The position numbers and the translations under genes are program-made. Below, piece after piece: positions 1 through 9,900 of a stretch of DNA of 18,226 nucleotides. This DNA is from Candidatus Hydrogenedentota bacterium. GTDB lineage: Bacteria > Hydrogenedentota > Hydrogenedentia > Hydrogenedentales > SLHB01. How positions within the stretch are numbered: position 1 is the first letter of the stretch; every line of letters starts with the position of its first letter. The stretch lies in the NCBI GenBank assembly GCA_007136375.1, contig SLHB01000491.1, forward strand, positions 1 to 18,226, written 5' to 3'. Below the pieces are notes generated by a model. The model made no database searches and was not told where the DNA came from. It worked only from the letters and a program-made list of their open reading frames with translations.

Positions 1-1
1 C

Positions 2-1186
2 GCCAGCGCCCGGGCCCGCGAGGCCCGCGCCGCCATGTTGCCTCAAGCCGCCATCGAAACGCTCCTCGCCTATCAAGACTTCGACTACACCGACGCCTTC
101 GGCGGAGGCCGCTTCCCCATTCTAGGCGCCGCCGCGCCGCTCCTCCTCGGCGGCGACCAATTCGCGCCCGACAGCGTTACGCGGACAGACCGGTTTTCCG
201 TCACCCAGCCTCTCTTCGCGGGCGGCCAGCTCCGGGCGGCGGCGCAAGCGGCGGGCTTTCTCGCCGAGGCCGAGGCCTGGCGCCGGGAGGAGACCGCCCA
301 CGAGATCGCCCTGGAAGCCGAGGAGGCCTACTACGACGCCGTGCTCGCAGGATCCCTCGTCCGTGTCGCCAACGCTAGCGTCGACACCTTCCAGCGCCTT
401 TTCCGCGACGCCACGGAGCTTTTCGAGGCGGGGGCCGTGAGCCGTTACGAGGTCATGCGCACGGAAACGGAGCTGCGCGCCCGCGAGGCGGACGCCACCG
501 CCGCCGTCAATGCCCGGCGCTTGGCCCACATGCGGCTCCGCAGCGTCCTCGCCCTGCCCCAGGAGACGCCCTTGACGCTCGCGGGGACGTTCACCGGCTC
601 CCTGCCCGAAGCGCCCCCCGCCGAGCTTGCCGCCGAAGCGTTGGAGGCGCGGCCCGCCCTCAAGGCGCTGCGCCAGGCGCAGGAGGCGGCCGACGCCAAC
701 ATCCGCCGGGCCCGGGGCGCGTTTCTCCCGGAAGTTGGCGCTTCCGTGGAATGGACCCACCTCGACGGCGCCCCCGCCATCACACCCGACGGCTGGCGTT
801 TCTCCCTTGGGGCTCAGTGGCGCCTGTTCACCGGCGGCCAGCGCCGGGCGAGCGCCGCCGCGGCCCGGGCGGAAGCGCGCGGCCTGTCCCATGAACTGCG
901 GGAGGCGGAGCAACTCATCGAGCTCGACGTGCACCAGGCATACACCCGCATCCACGACGCCGCCGCCAAGGTGCGCGGAGAGCGGCGCACCGTGGAGCTC
1001 GCCCGTGAAGGCCTTCGCATGGCCGAAATCCGCTTCCAAGAGGGCGCCGGGACCCAGTCCGAAGTCCTCGAAGCGGAACTCGCCCTCACCAACGCCGAGA
1101 CCAGCCTCGTCCAAGCCCTGCGCGACTTCTCCGTGGCCAACGCCGCCTTGCGCAAGGCCACTGGCCGCCCTCCCCTCGCTGACTGA
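2..1186 (+). CDS. TolC-family outer membrane efflux protein, 5'-truncated by window edge
   Basis: This is the outer membrane channel of a tripartite efflux or type I secretion system. The reading frame is open from the first complete codon at position 2, and the residues before the first Met (ASARAREARAAMLPQ) match the usual TolC opening helix that ends in a LLPQ/LPS-like turn. The Met at 35 is therefore internal and the true start lies upstream of the window. Two OEP repeats are visible. The first contains VTQPLFAGGQLRAA and a long Ala/Glu-rich coiled-coil helix with a YEVMRTETELRAREA segment. The second restarts at about residue 220 of the visible part with RRARGAFLPEVGASVEW, then WRLFTGGQRRA and a GTQSEVLEAELALTNAETS helix. 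Only roughly the signal peptide and first strand or helix seem to be missing. The membrane-fusion and pump partners are not in view. Family is confident; substrate is unknown. Confidence 0.93.
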   Translation, partial: ASARAREARAAMLPQAAIETLLAYQDFDYTDAFGGGRFPILGAAAPLLLGGDQFAPDSVTRTDRFSVTQPLFAGGQLRAAAQAAGFLAEAEAWRREETAHEIALEAEEAYYDAVLAGSLVRVANASVDTFQRLFRDATELFEAGAVSRYEVMRTETELRAREADATAAVNARRLAHMRLRSVLALPQETPLTLAGTFTGSLPEAPPAELAAEALEARPALKALRQAQEAADANIRRARGAFLPEVGASVEWTHLDGAPAITPDGWRFSLGAQWRLFTGGQRRASAAAARAEARGLSHELREAEQLIELDVHQAYTRIHDAAAKVRGERRTVELAREGLRMAEIRFQEGAGTQSEVLEAELALTNAETSLVQALRDFSVANAALRKATGRPPLAD

Positions 1187-1310
1187 ACGTATAGCAACCC
1201 CGTCCCGCGATCTTCACCCGCCGCGCCCCGCCGGGCCCGTACCCGCGTCAGGTCAGCCCAAACTCCAGGCAGACCCGAAAGAAACCCGGCGAAAATATAC
1301 AACGAAGCGT

Positions 1311-1337
1311 GGAAACCAGCTACAATATACGGCGGTC
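1311..1337 (+). promoter_or_regulatory. Weak candidate promoter upstream of the repeat protein
   Basis: The 229-bp gap between the efflux gene and the repeat-protein gene contains an AT-rich island in very GC-rich DNA. TACAAT at 1321-1326 could be a sigma70 -10 box, but no good -35 lies 16-18 bp upstream. Read instead as an ECF-type promoter, GGAAAC (1311-1316) and CGGTC (1333-1337) are separated by 16 bp. Neither reading is strong. The rest of the gap shows no gene or clear terminator. Confidence 0.25.
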
Positions 1338-1415
1338 CAAAACATTGTCGAAAGTCCCCGCCCGGGCGGCCTCGATGGGACGACATGGGCCGGCGATGAG
1401 GAGGAGTGTGTTGTC

Positions 1416-4400
1416 ATGGAACGTCTTGGCGCCCTATTGCTTGCCGTGGTTGCCCTGTTCCTCATGGCTGGGGCCTATGTCGTGTTTTTCGTGGATTCCG
1501 CGGACCGGAGCCTCTCCGTGGGACCGCGTGCGGAACGGGGCGATTGGCGCGCGGTGGATCTCCGCGATCCAGACGAGGCCGCGGAAGAAAGCGGCCCCCA
1601 CGTCCATTCCCAATTGCCCGGGCCCGCCCGGGCCGTGCAACGCGTTTACGGCGTGGTGACCGATGCGGTCACGGGCGAACCCATCGAGGGCGCCGTCGTT
1701 CAGTTGGCCGCCGACCCCACCCGATCTCCCGACGCGGATGCGGCGGAACGGGACGTGATGGCCGACGGCCCCGCCTTTGCGGCCTTGGCCGCGCGCTGGG
1801 TTGAGCAGGGCATGGCCGCGGAGGACGGAGACGCCACGGAGGTCATCGAAGGTCCCTCGGCCGTTTCCGGGCCCGGCGGCGCGTTCTCCATCGAGGCGGA
1901 CGGTGAATCGCCCTACAATCTCGTCATATGCGCCGCCGAAGGCTTTGCCCGGGCCGAGCATGTGCTGCGGCTCACGGGTCCGCCCAGTCACCGCGCGGAC
2001 TTCACGCTGCGGGCCGGCGCGTCCATTCAAGGGACGGTGCGCGACCGCGCCACGGGCGACCCGGTGGCGGGCATGTCCGTCGCCCTCGCCCCGACGCCGC
2101 CCCAAGCGCCGTTGATGTTCCTCCAAGGCGCGGAATCGCTTCGGGCCCTTCACACCGTTACGACGGACGGCAACGGCGCTTTTCGTTTCGAAGGCGCCCC
2201 TCCGGGCCCCCACGCGGTGTATCCCGCCCGGGCCACGGGTCAAACAGTGGCCTACGTGCCCGAAACCGCGCCGCGCCGCTACCTTGACATCGAAGCCGGC
2301 CGTGAATACTTGGGGGCGGACTTTGAGGTCGCGTTGGGCGGCCGTCTGGAGGGCCGGATCACGGCGGGCGATGGCGCGCCCGTGCGGCGCGCCACGCTCA
2401 CGGTGACCACGGAGGATCCCTTCCCCAGCGAGTTCGCGTTTGCGCTGTCCAGCCATGAACGCCCCGTCGATGACATCCGGGTCCGCGCCGATGGCGACGG
2501 CCGCTACGCGATTGCGGGGCTGCCTTTCGGGACGCCCCTGCGCGTGGAGGCGTCCGCGCCAGGCTATGCGGCGGCCTCGGCGGAAACTGTGGAGTTGGAC
2601 GCCGGCGCCCCCGCTCAGACCTTGGACATCGCCCTGACCGAGGGCGGCGTCATCGCGGGGACGGTCCAGTACGCCGATGGCGGCCCAGCGGCCGGCGCGC
2701 TCGTTCACGCTCGGGTGGACGGCGCCGTGGACGGGACCGCGGGCGGACGGCGGTTTCACCGGGAAACGGAGGCGGATGAGGACGGCGCTTTCCGTCTCGA
2801 ACACCTGCCGCCCGGGGACTACACGGTGACGGCCCGGGACGCGGACACGTGGGCCTTCGCGGCGATCGAGGGCGAAGGCCAAGCCGCGGCCGTGACGTTG
2901 GAAGACGGCGAGGCGGCCGGCGGCGTGGAGCTGATCCTGCCCCGGACGCCAGGCGCGGATGGCGTCATCATGGGGTCCGTACGGAATCAAGGCGGCGCGC
3001 CCATGGCGAATCTTGAAGTCCGCGCCTACCCTCACGGCTGGGACAGTCCCCGGCAGCGGGTCAGCGCCACCACGGGGCCGGATGGGCGGTTTGTCCTTGA
3101 AGGCCTTCGGGCGGAATGGTACGAGTTGCAGGCGCGCGGCGAAGACGGAGCGGCCCATCACGCCCGGGCGGCCGTTGGGGATACGGTCGATCTCGTGCTG
3201 GAGCCCGTGATGCGGATCAGCGGCATCGCCGTGGACGCGCACGGCTATCCCGCGCCGCAAACCCAAGTCACGCTCACGCAGGAAGGGGTGGAACGCCGCT
3301 GGGAAGACCTCCTGGAGGTGTTTGCCGGGCAATCCGCGGAGCCGCAGGTGCGGACGAACCGCTACGGCGAATTCGCCTTCGAGGGTGTCGAGGCCGGCCG
3401 TTATTCCCTGCGGGCCTTCAGCGGAGAAAACGGACTGGGCGAGCTCGGGCCCTTTGACGTGCGGCCGGGCGCGGATCAAACGCGGCTCCGCATCCAGCTC
3501 CGGCCCGGATCGCGGGTGACCGGACATGTCACGAATCCCATGGGACAGCCGTTGCCGGGCGCCCAGGTCCGGTTGTTGCCCGGGGCGTCGCCAAGCGATC
3601 CCGCCGGGTTCATGACCCGTTTCATGCCCGGGGAATTTTTGGCCGCCCAAGGCCACGCCACTACGGACGGCGCGGGCGCGTTTGCGTTTAACAACGTGCC
3701 GCCCGGAAGCTACGAGGTCGAGGTGAGCCATCCGAGCTACGCCCGCGCGAAGACAGGAGGCGTCACGGTGCGCCAAGGCGTGCACGCCACGGGGATGCGC
3801 ATTCGCATGAACACGGGCGCGGCGGTGCGCGGACGGGTGACGCTCGCCGATGGCCAACCCGCCGCGGGGGCGTCCTTTGTCCTTGCCGGCGAAGGGGGCG
3901 TGCAGCGGGTGACGGTGGACGAACAGGGACGCTACACCGTCCAGGGCCTTGCGCCGGGCACTTACATCATCGACGAGATTCATGGCCCGTCAAGCGTCCG
4001 GGAGCAGTTCGGAAACGGGGGGCGGCGGCCCCGGGCCGTGGAAGTTGGCCCAGGCGGGACCGTTGATTTGGATTTGTCCCCACCCCTGCCCGGCCAGGAA
4101 GTGAGCGGCATGATCGCGGGCGAGCTGCCTCCAGGGGAGAACCTTGCCGTACTGCGCCGTCCCGGCGGCCGTTCGCCAGCGGACATAGACTTTTCTTCGG
4201 CGAATATCTTTTCGCTCATGGGCGCCTTCGCGAGCCTGGGCGGCGAGACCGGCGTGGGCAGCGACGGCGCCTTCCACATGCCCGACGTGGAGCCGGGCAA
4301 CTACACGCTGGAAATCGTCAATCTCGACACGGCGCAATTTGAAAGCCTGGACCAAGGGGGAACGGCCTCCTTCGCGGACTTCCAACAGGCTTTAAGCCAG

Positions 4401-4475
4401 CTTCGTCCGGTGGTCGTCCACCAGCAGCCTGTAACGATTGGGCAGCAGCCCGTCTACATCGACCTGGCGCTGTGA
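1416..4475 (+). CDS. Membrane-anchored protein with nine carboxypeptidase-regulatory-like repeats
   Basis: The start ATG at 1416 has a strong Shine-Dalgarno (GAGGAGGAG, 1398-1406, 9-base spacer) and is followed by one hydrophobic segment (residues about 5-27), so the 1019-residue protein is either anchored by its N-terminus or secreted. The rest is nine repeats of about 85-125 residues, beginning near residues 79, 202, 309, 411, 516, 599, 699, 802 and 893. Each opens with a strand like G.V.(D..G.P..GA.V.L), has a mid-repeat turn such as TDGNGAFRFEGAPPG or DEDGAFRLEHLPPGDYTV, and ends in a short strand like DFTLRAG. This is the transthyretin-like CarboxypepD_reg/CNA-B fold. No catalytic domain is visible, so a structural, adhesive or polysaccharide/peptide-binding envelope role is inferred. 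The open frame extends upstream to 627, but that extension is Pro/Arg/Ser-rich and only shadows the efflux gene. Confidence 0.88.
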   Translation: MERLGALLLAVVALFLMAGAYVVFFVDSADRSLSVGPRAERGDWRAVDLRDPDEAAEESGPHVHSQLPGPARAVQRVYGVVTDAVTGEPIEGAVVQLAADPTRSPDADAAERDVMADGPAFAALAARWVEQGMAAEDGDATEVIEGPSAVSGPGGAFSIEADGESPYNLVICAAEGFARAEHVLRLTGPPSHRADFTLRAGASIQGTVRDRATGDPVAGMSVALAPTPPQAPLMFLQGAESLRALHTVTTDGNGAFRFEGAPPGPHAVYPARATGQTVAYVPETAPRRYLDIEAGREYLGADFEVALGGRLEGRITAGDGAPVRRATLTVTTEDPFPSEFAFALSSHERPVDDIRVRADGDGRYAIAGLPFGTPLRVEASAPGYAAASAETVELDAGAPAQTLDIALTEGGVIAGTVQYADGGPAAGALVHARVDGAVDGTAGGRRFHRETEADEDGAFRLEHLPPGDYTVTARDADTWAFAAIEGEGQAAAVTLEDGEAAGGVELILPRTPGADGVIMGSVRNQGGAPMANLEVRAYPHGWDSPRQRVSATTGPDGRFVLEGLRAEWYELQARGEDGAAHHARAAVGDTVDLVLEPVMRISGIAVDAHGYPAPQTQVTLTQEGVERRWEDLLEVFAGQSAEPQVRTNRYGEFAFEGVEAGRYSLRAFSGENGLGELGPFDVRPGADQTRLRIQLRPGSRVTGHVTNPMGQPLPGAQVRLLPGASPSDPAGFMTRFMPGEFLAAQGHATTDGAGAFAFNNVPPGSYEVEVSHPSYARAKTGGVTVRQGVHATGMRIRMNTGAAVRGRVTLADGQPAAGASFVLAGEGGVQRVTVDEQGRYTVQGLAPGTYIIDEIHGPSSVREQFGNGGRRPRAVEVGPGGTVDLDLSPPLPGQEVSGMIAGELPPGENLAVLRRPGGRSPADIDFSSANIFSLMGAFASLGGETGVGSDGAFHMPDVEPGNYTLEIVNLDTAQFESLDQGGTASFADFQQALSQLRPVVVHQQPVTIGQQPVYIDLAL

Positions 4476-4479
4476 GACG

Positions 4480-4618
4480 CGCCAGTGGAAGATGGCTCTG
4501 GACCAGGGTGTTACGGTAAGCTGAATCCAGGGCGGATTGCGTCCACAACCCCGGGAATTCGCCGAAGAACCGGAGAATTCACACTGTTTCTGACGCGAAT
4601 CCCGCCATTCCACTGGCG
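4480..4618. repeat. 139-bp nested imperfect palindrome in the intergenic gap
   Basis: Almost the whole gap after the repeat protein can fold on itself. The outer arms are an exact 11-bp inverted repeat, CGCCAGTGGAA (4480-4490) and TTCCACTGGCG (4608-4618). Middle arms are 4531-4543 and 4592-4606 (GGCGGATTGCGTC against GACGCGAATCCCGCC, two indels). Inner arms are GAATTCGCC (4555-4563) and GGAGAATTC (4572-4580) with one mismatch and an 8-base loop. About 40 bases (4491-4530) on the left have no partner. No T-run follows, so it is not a standard terminator. It could be a small non-autonomous mobile element (MITE/REP-like), a structured leader for the next gene, or an mRNA stabiliser. Confidence 0.6.
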
Positions 4619-4649
4619 GACCATCGTTTAGGAGGGAGATCTCGCTCGC

Positions 4650-5450
4650 ATGCAGTGGCCCGCGTGGCTAAAGACAAAGGGGCGCCGGCGCCGCGAGGCG
4701 CGGTCCCGGCCGTTTCCAGATACATGGCGGGCCTATCTGGCGAAGTGGGTGCATTACTACAATTGGCTCCCGCCCGAGGACCAAGCGGAACTCGAAGGAC
4801 ATATTCACGTATTCCTCGATGCGAAACATTTCGAAGGCTGCGGCGGCATGACCGTGGATGACGAAGTCCGCGTGGCCGTCGCCGGCTGGGCCAGCGTCCT
4901 CTGCCTGCACCGCGAGACCGATTACTATCCCATACTCGTGTCGGTGCTTGTCTACCCCGACACATTCATGGCTCAGGGCGAACAAGAGGCCCCGGGGGGC
5001 GTCGTCGTCGAGGATCCAGACGCCCGGGACGGCGAGTCCTGGGACCGGGGCGCGGTGATCATCGCGTGGGAGAGTTTGGCGGAAGCCCGCGAAGAGGGCG
5101 CGCCCTGCAACGTGGCGATCCATGAGTTCGCCCATCAGCTCGATTTGGAAAACGGGGAATACGACGGCGTGCCCGGCTTGGAGGACGCCGAGCTCCACGA
5201 AGAATGGCTTCGCGTGTGCGAGCATGAATTCAAGCGGTTGGCGGACGCGGCGGACACGGGCCGGGAAACGGTGCTGGACCCCTACGGCGCCAGCGATCCC
5301 GCCGAATTCTTCGCCGTCGTCACGGAAGCATTCTTCGAGACGCCCCTAGCGCTACGAGACAAGCACCCGCGCCTTTATAAAGTGTTTAGCCGGTACTTCC
5401 GGCAGGACCCCGCCGTGTTGGAAGCGCGGGCGTCCAGCAAGCCGGCGTGA
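4650..5450 (+). CDS. mtfA: MtfA-family (M90) zinc-dependent peptidase
   Basis: 266 residues, almost the length of E. coli MtfA, a cytosolic gluzincin-type aminopeptidase known for binding the glucose repressor Mlc. The zinc motif HEFAH is at residues 158-162 within AIHEFAHQLDLENGEYDGVP. The family block DPYGASDPAEFFAVVTEAFF near residue 210 should carry the third, glutamate ligand. The N-terminus (MQWPAWLK) and the segment VLVYPDTFMAQGEQ (the E. coli VLIYPAPFVVDD region) also align by eye. AGGAGG at 4630-4635 precedes the ATG by 14 bases, a long spacer; no closer in-frame start exists. There is no signal peptide, so it is cytoplasmic. It lies 48 bp upstream of the transglutaminase-like gene, so co-transcription with the envelope genes is plausible. 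I see no sugar PTS or Mlc gene here, so the natural partner may differ from E. coli. Confidence 0.92.
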   Translation: MQWPAWLKTKGRRRREARSRPFPDTWRAYLAKWVHYYNWLPPEDQAELEGHIHVFLDAKHFEGCGGMTVDDEVRVAVAGWASVLCLHRETDYYPILVSVLVYPDTFMAQGEQEAPGGVVVEDPDARDGESWDRGAVIIAWESLAEAREEGAPCNVAIHEFAHQLDLENGEYDGVPGLEDAELHEEWLRVCEHEFKRLADAADTGRETVLDPYGASDPAEFFAVVTEAFFETPLALRDKHPRLYKVFSRYFRQDPAVLEARASSKPA

Positions 5451-5498
5451 CGGCCCGTTACGGGTCCGCGCGCCTGGCGCTTTTGAGGAGATCATTTG

Positions 5499-6941
5499 AT
5501 GCGCAAAATGTTCGCCATAATGCTTGCCGCCGCCACGGGCGCCGCGGCGGCGCTCGACGTAGAGCTGGAGGAGTTGGCCGGCAAGAGTTGGTACGGCCTG
5601 TACTTCAACGGCGAGAAAGCGGGCTACGCCGTGACGGAGATCGCCGTGGACGACGACGGCGTCATCACCGTTATGGAGGAGGCCCGCTTCATGATTAGCA
5701 TGGCCGGCGCCCGGCAAGACATGCGGACTTACGTGCAACGCATTTATTCGCCAGAAGGGGTTCTGGAGACGATAAACGCCCGGGTCGAGGACCCTTCCGG
5801 CGAGAGCGTCTTCAGAGCCGAGATCGAGGGGGACACGATGACGTTGCGCTCCGAGATGGGCGGCGGCGTGGCGGTCCAGGAGGCTCCGGCGCCCACGGAG
5901 TCGCTGGCGGACGCGTTGAAGAACAAGCGCTTGGTTTCCGGCGAGGCCCGCGTGGGCGACCAGATCTCGTACACCCTCTACGATCCCATCCTGCAGCAGG
6001 AGATCTCCGGATCCGCGCGCATTGAAGAAGAAGAAATGCGGATGTTCCAAGGCGCGGAGACCCGCGTCTTCAAGGTGCGCAGCACCATGGAGCCGGTAGG
6101 GCTGGAGACCGTCTCCTACGTGACCGAGGACGGCGTCACGTTGGAGGACGTCATCGCGAACATCATCACCATGCGGCTGGAGCCCGAGGAACTCGCCACC
6201 GACGTGGACTACAGCAACGACGTCATTGTTTCCAACGCCGCCATGCTGGATGGCCCCATCCCGGGCGTTCACGAACGGGACTATCTGCAGCTTTGGTTGC
6301 GCGGGCCCCTCGCGGAAGACCAGCTCTACAACGACAACCGGCAGCGGCTGGAGCCGGTGAACGGCCACTTCTTTTTCGAAGCGGTCCGCCACCAGTTGGA
6401 CGACGATTTCACGCCCGCGCAGATCCCGGTCGAGAACGACGAGGTCAGCGAGTGGCTGGAGCCCAGCCTGTTTATCCAGAGCGGCGACGAGCGCATCATC
6501 GCCAAGGCCCGGGAGATCGTGGGCGACGAGCGCGACGCCCTTCAGGCGACGGAGCTGTTGTGCCGCTGGGTATATGAGAACATGCGCACCACATTCTCGG
6601 CTCAGTTGAGCAACGCCCTGGAAGTGCTGGAAAACCTAGAGGGCGATTGCACCGAGCACAGCGTCCTCTTCATCGGCTTGGCCCGGGCGGCTGGATTGCC
6701 CGCCCGCGAAGTTGCGGGGCTCGTGTACGTCGCCAACCCCGAACCCGGCTTCTACTTCCACCAGTGGGCCAAGGTCTGGGTCGGCGAGTGGATCGACGTC
6801 GATCCAACTTTTGGCGAGGTCCAGGTGGGACCCACGCACATCAAACTCTCCGAAGGGGACCTTTTTGAACAGACGCGGCTCTTACCCCTTATCGGCCAGA
6901 TCGAAGTCGAAGTGATCGAGGATGAGGACACCCCCGGATAG
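5499..6941 (+). CDS. Secreted transglutaminase-like (cysteine-protease fold) protein
   Basis: 480 residues. ATG at 5499 is preceded by GAGGAG (5485-5490, 8-base spacer); a TTG one codon earlier is less likely. The first about 19 residues (MRKMFAIMLAAATGAAAA) form a short signal peptide, so it acts in the periplasm. Residues about 20-310 are a beta-rich N-terminal region opening with WYGLYFNGEKAGYAVTEI, a pattern seen before bacterial transglutaminase-core domains. The core, about 330-460, has the full catalytic triad: Cys384 in GDCTEHSVLF, His421 in FHQWAKVW and Asp435 in DVDPTFG, followed by GPTHIKL. It may crosslink, cleave or deamidate a protein, or act on peptides; the substrate is unknown. 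Its last 20 bases overlap the start of the ydbH-like gene, implying translational coupling and a shared process. Confidence 0.88.
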   Translation: MRKMFAIMLAAATGAAAALDVELEELAGKSWYGLYFNGEKAGYAVTEIAVDDDGVITVMEEARFMISMAGARQDMRTYVQRIYSPEGVLETINARVEDPSGESVFRAEIEGDTMTLRSEMGGGVAVQEAPAPTESLADALKNKRLVSGEARVGDQISYTLYDPILQQEISGSARIEEEEMRMFQGAETRVFKVRSTMEPVGLETVSYVTEDGVTLEDVIANIITMRLEPEELATDVDYSNDVIVSNAAMLDGPIPGVHERDYLQLWLRGPLAEDQLYNDNRQRLEPVNGHFFFEAVRHQLDDDFTPAQIPVENDEVSEWLEPSLFIQSGDERIIAKAREIVGDERDALQATELLCRWVYENMRTTFSAQLSNALEVLENLEGDCTEHSVLFIGLARAAGLPAREVAGLVYVANPEPGFYFHQWAKVWVGEWIDVDPTFGEVQVGPTHIKLSEGDLFEQTRLLPLIGQIEVEVIEDEDTPG

Positions 6942-9900
6942 CGGCGCGGACAGCAGCGGCGCCGCCCCGGACGAAAGCATTCGCCGGACCCGCCGGCGCC
7001 GGCGGCGGTGGCCGTGGCTACTGTTGCTCGCAGCCGCCATCAGCGCCGCCGGGCTGTGGACGGGCGCGCCCCAGGAGCGCTTGGCCACGGCCATCCTGAA
7101 CCGGGCCACTGGCGGGCACGCCGAACTCGAAGGCCTAGCTCTCTGGCCGGAGGTTCGCGTCCAGCGCCTCGCCCTCTATCCCTCGGCGGAAGCGGCGGAA
7201 ACGGCGCCGCCCGTCGTCGAAGCCCTCGACATCGCCGTGGCCTACGCGTTGCGCCCGGCGGACGGCCGTCACTTCTTCGCCGCTCATATCGGCGTTCTCA
7301 GCCTTCACGCGGACGCTTCCGGGCCCGGCCCCGCCAACTACGCCTTCTTACTGGACCGGCCCGCCCCCGAACCCGAAACAGCGCCCGCGCCGCCCCAGGA
7401 CTTGCTCCCCTACCTTCCGCGAACCGCGCGCGTGGACGAACTCCGCGTCTACACCGCCGCGCCCGACCAAGACTTTCGCATGGGCCCGGCGGCGGTAGAC
7501 GTGGCGATTCACGGCATGGAAGCCATGGACATCGCCATCGAAGCTCCACACACCAGCGCCCACTGGCGCCACGACGCCATGGATGAAGACATAGATGTGG
7601 AGGGCGGCGTCATCTCGGTGGCCGCGCGCTGGAACGGACAGGAGGCCGCGATCGGCCCCGGCGTCATCCAGTTGCCCGGCCTCGCCGCCTTGGAGGCGAA
7701 CGCTTCCGCCGCTTGGGAAGACGGCGCCGTGACATGGGACGGCGCCCTGCGCGGCCGGATCGAAGCTTTCGACTTGGCGGCCTTCCCCTTTTTGGAGGCG
7801 CTCAGCCCCGCTCAGCCCATTCGTTTGTCCGGGCTCGACGCCAGTGTTACAGATTTCTCCGGCCGTTGGGAAGACGGCGCGCCCGCGGAGGCTCAAGGCG
7901 CCATCGCCTTGCGCGTGGACCGTCTGGAAGCCGGACACGGCGGCGCCGTCTACTACGACGGGCCTTTGGAGCTAACAGCCGCGGGCGAGGCCGAGCAGTT
8001 TGAGTTCGCAGCGTCCTTGAACCAAGGCCAACGGTTCGGCGGCGCCATCGCCTTGGAAGCCGGCGGTGCGACGGGCTCCATCTTCGCTGAAGGGTGGTCT
8101 AGCTCCGATTTGTTTACGCTCATTCCCGCGGAACATCGGCCCGATCCGGAGATGATTCCATGGTTTCTCGGATTCCAAGATATGGAACTCGAAGGGACCT
8201 ACGCGGACAGCGCGTTTTCCGTTCAAGGCCGCCTCACTCCCCGCATCCAGGATGCGGAGGATACGCTCACTGCCGCGCTGACTGTCGAAGCGGACGGCGC
8301 CGTGGGAGACAATGGCGCCTGGACCGCCGCCGGGAACGTCCGTACAGAGATCGAAGACGCAGTTGTGCGCCTGGCCCTCGTCGGCGATGAGAGGGGCGAA
8401 TGGACGGGCGATTACGCCCTAGAACGCTTTGACGCGCAACGATGGGTCCGCCTCTTCACCGGCGTGGACCTGCCGGAGTTGGCCGCCGCAACCGTGGACG
8501 GCGGCGGCGCGTTCCGTTACGGCGAAGAACCGTGGGCCGACGGCGCGCTCTCGTTGACGGGCTTGGGCAGGGACCGCGCGCACCGCCTGCGGGCCGATCT
8601 CTCGATTGAAACAGCGCCGTTGTCCGAGCTGTGGCCCATCGCCATTGACGCGGCCGCGCTATTCCCGGCCGAGGCCGGCGGCGGGCGCGTGGCGTTCAGC
8701 GGGGCCATCGGCGAGAACGGAGAGAGCTTGGAGGGCGGCGTCTCCGTAGCCGATGTCGATTTGCCCTATCTGTTGGCGCTGTTGGACGCGCCGGAGGCGG
8801 CGGCCGGCGTGTCTGGCGCGCTCCACGGAACGGCTGACATCGGGCCGGGCGACCCCGTTGCGGATTTGCCGTTGACGCTGGACATGGAATTGCGGAACGG
8901 CGCCTACAACGGCTACGCGCAACCCGAAGACATGGCGATGACTCTCGCGGGCGGCCTCCGCGTGGCGGACGGCGGCGGCGAAATCACGGGGGAGCGCCTT
9001 GTGGCCCGATTGGGGAACGCCGTGTCCGTCACGCTCGCGGACTGGCGGTTCATGCCGGATCCTCTGGCCTTCGACGGTCAGGCGGAAGGGGCGTTGGACC
9101 TGGATCTGCTTGGACCCATCATGGACACGCCTGGCCTCCTCGGGTACGTGACCTTCCAAGGGCCGCTGCGCTTCGCCGATGGCGTCATCGGTGCGGACAT
9201 GGAGGCGCGGGGTTTCGACGTCGCCTACGGCGATTTTGGCGCGCCCATGGGAGAGCCGCTGGAGGCGCGGGCCGCAGTGGATCTGGACACGGAAACGTGG
9301 GCCGGAGAAGCGGCCCACGCCGTCGTGAGCCTTGGCCAAAGCGAAATCACAAGCCCCGCCCTAGCGCTGACGATGGATCCCTTGAACATCGCCGGCGCGT
9401 GGGAGCTGGCGTCAGACCTATCGCTGGCGGCGGCGCTCGGATTCGCGGATTCAGCGGGGGGCGCGGCCAACGCGAGCGGCCGCTTCACCTGGAGTCCCGA
9501 AGCGATGGACGTCGCCGCTACGTTGGACATCCGGGACGCGAATGTTGTCTTGCCCGAGGGGTTCGCCGCCGTCATAGGGGCCCATGCCGCGGGCGAGATC
9601 CGGTACGACGGCGGCCTCGACGGCCGGTTAACCTTTGGCGCGGCGGAGGCGACGGCCGGCGGCTTGGCGTTGTCGGCCTTGACGAGCGCCCTGACCCTGG
9701 ACGGCGAAAGCATCGGCGTGCCCAACGCCGCCGCCACGGCTTATGGCGGATCCATACGCTTGACGGGACGCGTCGGCGTGCTCGCGGAGAACCTGCCCCT
9801 CCTGGCGCAGGCCGAGTTGGCGGACATCGACCTGGACGCGTTCAGCAGGGCCTACGAGCCGCCCGGCGTGTATCTCACGGGACGGGCCGGCGGGCAGGCC

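Noticed and set aside
627..1415. A 263-residue N-terminal extension of the repeat protein
   Set aside because: It is Pro/Arg/Ser-rich, shadows the efflux gene in another frame, and the ATG at 1416 has a strong Shine-Dalgarno followed by a membrane anchor.
1434..3983. 849-residue open frame on the minus strand
   Set aside because: His/Arg/Gly-rich antisense shadow of the nine-repeat protein, with no domain and no ribosome site; long antisense frames are common at this GC content.
4480..4618. The palindrome as an intrinsic terminator
   Set aside because: No T-run follows on either strand and the arms are separated by more than 100 bases.
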